Assembly: GCA_014338405.1 (NCBI GenBank)
Contig: JTDE01002173.1
Location: forward strand, 62,001-126,000
Direction: 5' to 3'
Origin: Paragonimus skrjabini miyazakii
Taxonomy: Eukaryota > Platyhelminthes > Trematoda > Plagiorchiida > Troglotrematidae
DNA: 64,000 nt
The notes below the pieces were generated by a model, which ran no database searches, was not told the DNA's origin, and was given only the letters and a program-made list of their open reading frames with translations. Of this stretch, positions 37,851 through 48,900 are shown in pieces; position 1 is the first letter of the stretch; each line of letters starts with the position of its first letter. The position numbers and the translations under genes were made by a program.

Positions 37851-39370
37851 CATTAAATATGACCGAGTTACCATGTACAAAGGTTTAGCCACATTCGCCT
37901 GTAAGCGGTGCTAACGTCAACCAGTCGCTTTGAAAGAAGACAGTAACTGTGTGTACCAATTCTATTTGATAACCCGATAAACGGGAATTCTCGTTAAGCC
38001 TCAGTTGCTAAGAAGTCATCTTCATTAGCCTTTCACAAATAAGGAAGATATGTATGAACTATCTGTGGAAATCAGTACAAGTCAAGTCGGCCATCAAAAC
38101 GTGCAGACAAGAAGTAGATCATAAACTACTGGAGGAAAGTGGGGGTTAGTGGATGCCCTAGTGTCACTTGTATCTGTCAACAAACATGTTATCATTGGCT
38201 TCAAGGGGTTCATGCTTGCTTGAGCTTCAGATGGCCTTAGGTAAACGGAAAGGATTTCTGAACACTTTTGGAAACGGCTTGTTAACTGTTACAGAACGAC
38301 CATTTCAGATGCATCTGATTTCAGTCGGTTGACAGTGCCAAGCGAACAAGGCCGAATCGAACAAAGTTCGTCAAAGCTATTCCAAAAACGCTAAAGTGTG
38401 ACTGCTACCAACAGCAAAAGCTACTGCCATCAGAATTCACAACCAACATTTATGTGGGCAAGACAGCTAGAACAAAACCCCGCCTCCTTTGATCCATTTC
38501 CCTTGTCCTGATTCTCTTACATAATTCACATATCTCAAGTAATTGTGGAACCTTGATGAGAATAACCGAATACAGTTGGTTGATTAGAGTGACGTCTTCT
38601 GAAGTTGAACTTATTGACCAACGTGCAAAAACACTGGTGAAATTTAAGTCAATATGCCATTCCAAAAGAGTGGAAAATCAGACCGTGAAAACTGTGACCA
38701 CTTACGAGTGATATTCAACTTATACTTTCCATAAGGAAATAGAAGTGAATTCTTTTTGATTAGATAAAATGAATCTTTGGGAGTATGAACTGAAAAGTTC
38801 TGTCCAACAGTGAGTTACACAGATATCTCCAGTGAGGACATTTTCAATTGAACTTCCCCCAAGTATATGCTAGTAGTGCAGCCATTATGTGATTTTCCAG
38901 CACAGCAACCACAGTTCACGTGCACTTCGGAATACAGTACAATGACTGGTCGGTCATTTGGTTTTCTCACCAATTTGTCTGTTTAAGTACCTGTAAAATT
39001 AGCTGACAGAGAAGTACACAAGCCTGATAGGTAGGCTATCTTTGGTAATTATCATAACCCAATGGATTAGTCAGCTGGAAAAAATAGGTCAGCAAGCGTT
39101 GCCTGCGATAAACTTAAGAGAACATGATAGGATTACTTATAGCAACATTAATCAATGATTCATTGTTGAGATTTTTTATAATGTGGAAATCTAAGAAAGT
39201 CGCTAGAATGGTTAAACGGTGTTCAAATTTCTGATAAAGAGTACGGGATTTTGACCTAATCGAATTGAGTACCAGTCACGTGACAATTACTGTCATCTTA
39301 CATAGTGATCCGGAAATCTGAAAAGGACTCACAATGGACGTTTGCATATACTTATTCGGATGTACATATC
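37851..39370. other. No recognisable feature
   Basis: No gene or repeat recognised. Confidence 0.4.
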
Positions 39371-39371
39371 A

Positions 39372-39490
39372 AGATTTCGGTAGAGCAGTAATCAACACTG
39401 ATACCTACTGAAAACTTGATCGGAGTTCAAATCCCTGCGTTTGAAAATGTATGCATCACTGACAAGCACTGACATGAGTGAAACTCGAGT
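39372..39490 (+). repeat. tRNA-derived SINE with decayed hammerhead-like motif, copy 3
   Basis: A-box-like GGTAGAGCAGTAATCAA (39379-39395) and B-box-like GGAGTTCAAATCCC (39422-39435). Then CTGACAAG (39459-39466) leads into a CACT/AGTG hairpin followed by AAAC. The layout equals that of the 3.5- and 7.3-kb copies. The conserved GA of the CTGANGA box is changed, so the ribozyme is dead. Confidence 0.5.
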
Positions 39491-39951
39491 TTAGCATTCC
39501 ATTACTGAAAGGGCTGACTGAAAATCCATGAAAATGGGGAAACTACATTTAATTTAATTAATTTTAGATTGAAATTTTGAACAGGAAGCCTAGTATATAC
39601 ATTTTAAGGCTTCACAAATTATACTTCATTGTCGATAGTGTCCCGACCATCTTCAATATTTGGTAGAAAGTCGAAAATTGTAACAATCAGTCTCGTTCTC
39701 AGTAAGAGTTGGTTCATTTAGCACTTCCAACGTAAAATCCATATCAGCTCATACGGTTTTGCGGATAAAATTTCGTCCAATAAATACATGCTTTGACAAT
39801 TACACAACAGAATATATCAGTATTGACGGTTATAAGCACTAAATACACCATGTGAAACAGTTTCGTGGCACCAGGCAAAATACTTATCGAAAGTAACTTA
39901 ATTTTATGTCTCCGATATTTTAGATTTACGTCAACTTATTTTTCCTTCATG
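39491..39951. other. Region just 3' of the ACSS3-like gene
   Basis: No repeat recognised. On the minus strand, positions 39645-39619 read as NIEDG, then further residues to a TAA, loosely like the IED motif near the C-terminus of ACSS3 proteins. I could not find an in-phase AG acceptor for it. It may be coincidence. Confidence 0.3.
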
Positions 39952-42900
39952 CTATATGATTTGTTGTTCTGCTGTAAAAAGGCTTACTCTGATTGGTTTT
40001 CCCGCAGCCATATTTGCCAAACTTCCACGGGCAATTTTTCCGGACCTTGTCTTTGGTAGTCCAGGCACCACAGCAGCTAAGTGAAAGGCAGCAACTGGAC
40101 CGACAAAGCGGCGCACAGCTGCAATCGCATTTTGCACCACCTTATCCTCTGACAGCTGGCATCCACTTTTGATTACGAGAAGACCAAACGGGACACAACC
40201 TACAAAAGACGATAGAAATATCAATTTGACTTTTAACAGCGTTAATGTTTGCTATTAAAGAAATGATTCAAATTCTGCACTGAAATACATCCTGCTTAGA
40301 CAACTCTAGTTGCATTCATTAGAGTTATTTCAACAGTGATTGATAACACACACTGATCGCTTAAACTTAAGCTTATATATCTTTATTCCATAAGTCTGAA
40401 CGATCGCAAAGTGTGCAATCTCATTTGGTCAGTGAGAATCGGGAAAGACGTTCGACTCCAGGTCTTTATACCGGGGTCTCAGTGCACCCAATCTATGGGG
40501 TAGCAGAAATCACAGGCATCACTTGCGTGATTGTTTATTGGGCATTTTGCAGTCAAGCAATTCATTGATTAGGCAACCTTTTTCATTAAGACGTTGATCT
40601 GCAATCATGAAACTCAAGTTGAGACAAAGCATAAACATTACTGAAAGACTTTATTTGTTAACATACCTTTGATCCGATCTGGAACTGCGATAACAGCACA
40701 GTCAATGACGTCTTCGTCTTTATAGCATGCCTCCTCAATCGCACTGGTGCTCAATCGATGACCGGCCACATTGATAACATCATCAGCACGAGAGAGAATA
40801 TAGACAAACCCGTTCTCGTCAATGTGACCAACATCCATCGTATCGTAATATCCCTACAAAAGAGAAGGGATTCGTAGAATAAAAACGCGAGCAGATTTTC
40901 TTAGGAAAACTTGGTAATCGCTCCCGTGGCACTAAGTTACAATGTGGCCGCTTTGTGTGTTTCAACGAGAGATAGGTTAGTTATTCAAATTAATGCTTCT
41001 AACCCTCACACTCACTCACAGCCTATGACGTATAGGCCTTCATTTCATTTGCTTGTAGTCCGGGGCAGGTCGCTGAAGTCCATTGGGTCTAGTTGCTCCA
41101 GGATGTGCTTCCACTGCGTGGTTTACCAGGCTGACCACATCAATTGATCCAAGTACTAGAGGGCTACTTGGGATGGTCAGGTTTACAAACTCAGTTTTAC
41201 TATTATTATCATCAATATTACTAAGGCTGACGGGTCCATCACGAGCTGATCTTTAGTTGAGAATAACTAATATATTTGTGGACTGACAGCAAACCCAAAC
41301 AGCCACGCTGAACACACCGGCTCGCACTAATTACCAACTACTTTCGCCATACAAGCCACAAGACTGACGGTAGCCTAGCCTGCTCCATAAAAGAGGGTAT
41401 CGGCAATCTGCGAAGGCTTGACTAGTCCGCCTCATCATTCCAGCACTGCACGTTTACAAGTGGCCTGTATTAAAGCATCAGTTTCCAAGATACCTTGGGA
41501 TGGTATGGCGAGAATGAGATCAATCAGATGTGTATGCATGTAGGGCTGTCATTGATTTTTCCTTCTACAACCCTGTCTGTTTTTCTTCGTAGCTACGTAC
41601 ATTCGAGGATGTATCTTGAAATTCATCATATGACTGCAATCATTGGTGTTTTATCAGGAAATGAACACCACAATCGCAGTCCCATAAACTTCTTAGTCAG
41701 TTCTCTCCAAAAAGGATCTCCAAATGTAAGTTTCGATCTTGTTAGTCTTCGTCAGTAGTGATTAACCTATTACAGACGGTAATTCACTCCCTCTTATTAA
41801 GAGGTCAATAACGCAGGGGTCAACATAGTTGTCTTATGAAAGTGCGGCTGGAGTTCAAATTTGCTTGTGAGAGGCTTATATGAAAATATGGCTGAAAAGT
41901 CTATGGGATAGCGAAGGCTGAGATCAGTCGAGAATGGCATTCAACTAAAGTTAGAATATTCTGGCAGTTGGTTGATTTCAGGTGAAAAAGCACTCGTATT
42001 TGATCATAGCTTTCGCATTCAGATAGATTTTTCGTCCAGCACATTAATCAGGCATTGTCTCCATTTGTGAGCGTCGGGATTGAAACTCTAATCACGCTTT
42101 CAGGAGACAACTTTGTTGAACACCAAATCACTGACCTCACACAAAGCACAAATGTATCGTCACATCCGAGTAGTTGGCTTGAATCCAGCCGAAGCCTTGA
42201 TTTTTCACAACTGGGTCTCAGTTATATCTGCGTATAGTGCTTCTTTTAAAAAGAAGCTGATTGGAAAGTCTATCTGAATGTGAAGCCTGCGATCAAATGT
42301 GATTGATTTCTAACTTGAAATAAACTTATATTTAGCAACAAAAAACATCATTTAGGAGTTATATTCTAAAATCTTTGAAAGAGTAAAATTGGGGTGGGCG
42401 GGCAATCAGCTTCAATTTCTTAAAAGATTTTATGATAGTAAACTTGCGCTATTTGAATGTGGGCCACTGGAAGTAAAGATACTTAAATATACACAATACA
42501 TATCATGAGGAAAAATCGCTGAAATACTGTATTTTTGCTGTTATGATCTACACACAACATTCTGTATTGTACAGCCAGTTTAAACCGACGTTTAAATGCA
42601 AATTTTCCCCAAAAGTTATCTGTATGAAAATGACTGGACAGTGAAGGAATTTGCATGATTAATGGTTCAGAAACAACCATTTATCATGTAATGCAACTCT
42701 ACGCAAGATAGTGTACATCCGCCATCAGTAATATCGTGTGAGGGATAGGAAATTAAACATCGCTTGAAGCAAAAACAAACTGGAAAATTTGGTGATCTGT
42801 ATACAGGTGGTACAGTCCCTGCAAAAGAATCAAATGTAGGGAAAGTGTTAATGCGTTGTTTAACCCTCATACCTTGTACACACCACACAACTCATCTGAA

Positions 42901-45900
42901 TGGCGTCAAATAGAAACAAACAAAAATGGATATGTCAATCCTGTTCAAAAAGAACGTTCCACTAAAAGCATCTGACGATGGTCTACTCAGAGAGCCACGG
43001 AGTTCACATTGATCACATGATCCGAAAGCCTAACGACGGCAGACCAATTCTCCATTACTTACAAACATATGAGAGAAAGCGTGAGTCTAAAGTGCAGAAT
43101 TCTGTATACACCTGATTATCCGATGCCAGTCACCCTTTCAATAACCAGGAAGGAGGGGTAGGATGATCATGCTTTCAAAGTTCTACTTGGGGCGCACACG
43201 CCATTGAGTAAGCAACTATGGTCCATCAAACTTAGAACTCACGAGCGGATCATGGAGTCACAACTCGTTTGGTTCAGATGTTCAAACGTCACTTGGTTAG
43301 TGCATATGCAAGAATCAAACGATTCCAAGTCCCCTTCGATCAGTTAGCTACAGAAATATAATGTCACCAGAGGTGTACGTATGTCACTATGTTTCCATTC
43401 TGTTAACTACGTATCTGTATGTGTACTGTAAAATGTTTAAATGTGTCGCTCGAAAGTGTTTCATGTTGGTATGCCGTATCCAGGTGGTTTCTCTTATAGC
43501 CACAATACTTTTCTAAAACATGAGAATGTTTCCAACACAAAAATATGTTTAAAACATTTTACTTTAGGATCAACAACAGGATAGAAGGTAAATGGATCAC
43601 ACTTTCTACAGCTTGCACAAACATTTCAGATTCGGATTGATGCAAAAAATGTTAATCGTAGAAGAATACCGAGATGTAACGTAGAACCACTGTTATGTAA
43701 ATATTTTGCTCGGAGGTAGCGATATGTAAAAACAGTTACAGTGAAAGGTTATCCGCAAAATACTCAAGAAATTCCAGAAAAAATGCATCAGCCGAAAGTA
43801 CTCAAAGAGTACTTACATAGAAAAATGTTAACAGCGGTTTAAGATTGAAATTGTGGAAATATAGAAACCTAAACCAGTTCATATCAAGTTAGATAGTTGA
43901 AGGTACATTTTGTGAATGATCACTGAAGTCCCACAGTAACTTTTGAGTATAAACAAGCAAATATTTACCAACATTTGACGTCATTAGTAGACTCCATTTT
44001 TATGGACCTATACAAAGTTCAGCGTGTTACAAGACAAAGTGGACAGGCATTTACACGAAACTTATAAATTTCTTTTGATCTCTATAACAACTCACCAATT
44101 CGCGAACGTAACGAACGTTCCGATGATAGACTAAAGATTGAGCACACACAGTTGCATGAAGTCTATCTGTCAGGCATTTTTCAAGACAGGCTTCGCGGAC
44201 ATACAATAAACTTACTCCTAAAATTCTACTTGCTGGACTGTGCAAAAAGAGTAGTGTATAATAAGCACCTGTTCAATGATGACACCTGGATGGAATCTTT
44301 CAACAACCTACCTAATACCACAATAAAACACGCATGTTAAAAGCAACATTTAATTTGCGCTCGCGAACAACAAAGCTATCTCCACTTCTAATCAAAAATT
44401 AAAGTCTTGTATTGGTCAAGTTCCAGCGACTGTTAACCGTATTATTTCAGCTAAGCAGAAAATATGCTAAAAACGAAGACCGAAGTACGTATTCTGAAGT
44501 GATCGACAGATACATTAGAACACCATCCAATGAACGATGCTCATTTCGGGAAAAAATGCCTCATCCTTCTTTGTGAAGCACCGGTCACCTTCAATTCAAA
44601 ACGTAGGTAGTGTATTATTGTTTATGGTCAGGAAGAATGTTCACAGTTATCAAGTACCCAACCACACCGAAGCCTTGACGACTAGCTGTTGACTGCTGGT
44701 TCGCTATGTATAAGCATAATTCACTTTCCACTTTGCTAACCGCTGGTCAGTGTGTACGTTCAGTCATTTCCATTTGTTTTCATCCTATACGCATAGTTAT
44801 GACAAAATAAACACGTCGTGAGTCCTGGCTAGTCCAGTCAAATAATGCCAAGGTACACATTGGTTCAAATGTGACTTATTGATCAAGTCCGCCTCTTTAC
44901 ATCTTTTTGATTTAAGAATCTTTTTCAATTCTTGCTAACCTAAAAGACGAGCTCTTAGTTATTAGTACTTTCGTTTCAACTTTCAGATGTGCTTATTTGT
45001 TTTTTACAGTGATATACGTATTATGATTGAATGAGGGTAACTGTGATAAAGCTCAAGTAACTTTTCTCTCTGAACATGAAATACCGTTCTTGGCGTTCAG
45101 ATATTGCAAAACATTCTTCAGTTTAGTGTACTGTAAATTTCTAATACAGCCGGGTTATGACAAAAGAAGCAGTTCTCGTTTTAGTTTGAGTCAGTGATGA
45201 CAATTTATGAGTTAGTTTGTAAAACATGTTCCATCTTTTGTGTTTGAAATCGATTTCGGGCTTCATAACTATTATTTAGAACGGATATGAACAAAATAAT
45301 ACAACATCCTTATGCTTGAATAAGTAGCAGAAGATATGAGCAGATATGGAGGTGACTGACTGTTGCTACGACGATGGTGTGGATGTTTAACAAATGGTCG
45401 CAATGACATAGCGCGATGCAATAAATGCTTCCTGGAACCGAGCTGAGAAGGCTATCATTGGAAGGTGGTAACTTTTAATGGAACCGATTGCAGACAGATT
45501 GATACGGTATTTCCGCGAATATTACATTTTCTCCGCTAACTTTGAAGACATGAACTAGCACTGTTTTGATCTTAACAAAATAACATACCTAAGAAACACA
45601 AGGCAGATCACGGGTAGACCGGTTAGTCATACAATCAAGTTTTCACGGTTTACTGATAAATGTGTTGGTTTTGTATTTATGATTCAGTACATTGAGGATA
45701 GTTGAACACATTTACTGCAAAGTCTTGATGAACATATCCCACATAAAAATTTCTTAGATTCACGTATAGAAAATATTCTTAACTGCTAGGATGCTTCAGT
45801 AAAATCTTTTTTTCAGCACCACCAAAATTCATATGTTGCCCAAATTTTGAGGCTAGATGCGATGTGCGCTGACTGTCCTGCAGATGAATTCAGCGGCTTT

Positions 45901-48900
45901 AAATGGTTAGGAGAATCATACAGCATCTAACGTGACAGAAGCAAGTTTAATAACAGAAGATATCGACTTCAAAGCTCACCGGTGATTATTTTAACATCGA
46001 CAGTTTGTAAGCCGCGTATGAATGAAAGGCACATTCAATAACCAGATGAAATTTCATCTTGAGGCTGCCGAAAAGTTATATTTGTACGATTATGTGATTG
46101 TAGTTCACGTTACTAAGTGTACTCGTGTGCCTTCCTCATATTATAGCGAAAAGGCGTCCAATAAAGCAAAATCTTTATTGTCCAACTCGCTAGTTACCAT
46201 GCCACATGAGCGCTCGCGATTTTGAATCACAATTCCAGTCCACAACACCCCCNNNNNNNNNNNNNNNNNNNNNNNNNNNNNNNNNNNNNNNNNNNNNNNN
46301 NNNNNNNNNNNNNNNNNNNNNNNNNNNNNNNNNNNNNNNNNNNNNNNNNNNNCTTTGACCGTAATCTACAGCTGTGTCGAGATATTCCTGACAGTGTTGG
46401 AATAATCACACCTTCAATTTGGTCATTCATTCTATTTCGGCTGCCACGTCTCGCCCGTTGGTCCGATCCGGTCGAGCGATGACTCATCCGGTCGCCCACG
46501 CCGTTCTCCATCCGCCCACAGTGGGTGTTTGAACGCACCTCCCCCTGCGTTGGGGTATTCCGTCGAGAGCTGGAATGCTCACACTTCCTGCCTGACAATC
46601 CCCCACAATATTGACACAAACACAAACCATTCACAGTACCTAACTAGAAAGATTACGATCAGCTTATATTAAACTGTGCACAGTCGTGTTTTTCTCAATG
46701 AACGATCCATGTAAATTTTATTCTTTTTTATCCTCACAGCATGCAAGCTGCTATTGAAAACTCTGCTAGAGTTTTATCCGACTCCACAGGTGTATGTTCC
46801 CCTAAATCTGTCTAACTCACAGGTAATACTAATCTGTTGGTAACGCAACAGACGAACATGTATGTGTGCATTGCAAACACCATACACATCAGATATAGAG
46901 TATGCAGCATGCACTCTGTGTGTATCCTCTAGATACTTTGAAGCCATTCGCAGTCAATATCATAAATACATTTTTGTACACCACAAAGTGCCAGGAACAT
47001 AGGTAAGGTACAATGAAGTATTGTTTGCATACATAATATCATTTTGCAACAAAGTTCCGTTTACGTGTATAGTCGTCTGATCGCTTCAATGTTATCCACT
47101 CCACAGTCAACCCTGAAAAACATTTCTGAGCCACGAATATCTGATTTGTTTTTCCAGCTCAAAATATGTGTGAAAATGACTCGTCAAAATCCTGTCCATA
47201 TGGTTCGTTTACTAACGATCTCATATTTGTTCAAAATGCAAAAATAACCACTCTGTTTTATGATTAAACTTACTGGATAAGAAGTGAAGTAATAACCCAA
47301 AAATCTGTCGTGATCATTCCAAAATGTGGACGCAGTTCCAGGTGGGAGCGGCAACTTGACCACAATTCTGTCTAATTCATGATCGTCTTGACCAACATCC
47401 GTGTCAGTGGCTGTCCGTGATTTATCAATGTTTCCCGTCTGTACACTATACCCAGGAACCGGCCGACCGGCCGAGCCAGGTGGACTGGCAATTTTGGTTT
47501 GCGTAAGAAATCCACCAGGTAAGCCAAAGCAGCAAGAAGTCATGGGCCAACCAGTCTCGGTCTGCCACCAACTGTCAGTTATGCGCACGTGATCGGGCAA
47601 ACCGTTCCCAATCCAACTCAGTGTTTCATTGTCGCAGTGTTCACCGACCACAAACATCTGACGTAAGTGTGGTAACTGTTCACGATAATGCTCGCTTTCC
47701 ACCAAGCCTGGATCTTCCTGTCGAATCGCACGAAGTGCACTTGGCGTAATGTACCATCCGTTGACTTTGTGCTCGTGAAGAACACGAAAGTATTGGGCAG
47801 CATCCGGTGTATGTACCGGTTTACCCTTTGAAAGTGTGGAATCGAATAAGTTAAGAATATCATAATGTAACGGTTAAAAAGAACTGATAGGTGACAGCTG
47901 GACTTGAAAGCCGGGCTTGTTAAAATAAACTGTATTTCAAACAATATATTGACTTCAATTTGTAGATCACCTACATATGATTGTTACTTTCGCGTTATTA
48001 ATTGCAAATTTATCTAACCTGGAAGCTTATGTAGAGATAATAGACTCGGAAAATAAGAACGTTCTATCTTGACCTATGAAGTAAACACTAGAATTAGTTT
48101 GATTCTTTTCTATTTCTGCCTGAAAAACTGGTTGATATAATTAAAACACATGTTTTTACACAGACACTTCAGCCAAGCCGTTGCGAAAGGCTCTTCACTT
48201 GACCTTGACACTTGCTAAAGCACATCTTTAACGCATTTAGCTGCCACTACCCGGATTTGAGCTCCAACCGACGAACATGTGGGACAACCGTGCTCGTCAT
48301 TGCGTTACTGACTTCATATTAGGCACAACCGAAATCTCAAACCCGAACGTTCTGTCGTGTTCGTGTTTGAGTACTTTTCTGGCTGTCGAGTCAACCTGAG
48401 AGAGACAGTTACCACCCATTAACTTTGGTAAATACTTCCACGATCAGGACATTTTGTTGCAGCTGAAATCGTAGCATTAGACAAATTGGTTGATATAAAC
48501 AGTAAACTATTCAAATATGGTCAGAGTCGTCAAGTTGAAATGTGTTAGTTTCACGCTTCGAATTTCCTTTCTACAGAAATTGTCGCGGCAAGCCAATCTT
48601 CTTCTAAACAATGAAGATGAGAAAAACGGATACTACCTCGCCTTTTGCTTAGTCACTCAGCTACATATATGGTTGCAGAACATATAGTGGCTCCTGTCGC
48701 CTTCAAACGAACTAACTGCTTCAAAGTTAAACGAGATCCAACTGCAAAACTTTCGGGCCTTGGCTGGATTCGAACCAGTGACAAAGACAGCATGCTTAAG
48801 CGTGGCAATTGCTGTTACGGCTCTACCAGTTCTAACGCCCGAAGCTCAGAAATTGCATCCTTGGATTCAGGTATGTGTCCTTACCCTCCCCACCTCCAAC

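Larger units (their letters stand above)
40854..47273 (-). other. ACSS3-like intron between exons 4 and 5
   Basis: 6.4 kb, GT-AG. Contains a possible LINE relic (41040-41160), a decayed SINE (41800-41920), an assembly gap (46253-46352) and a GC-rich patch next to it. The rest shows nothing that I recognise. Confidence 0.75.

Noticed and set aside
40430..40490. Possible tRNA-like element in the short ACSS3 intron
   Set aside because: A- and B-box resemblance too weak, and no match to the other SINE copies.
47401..47592. 63-codon plus-strand open frame
   Set aside because: Shadow of ACSS3-like exon 4 on the opposite strand.
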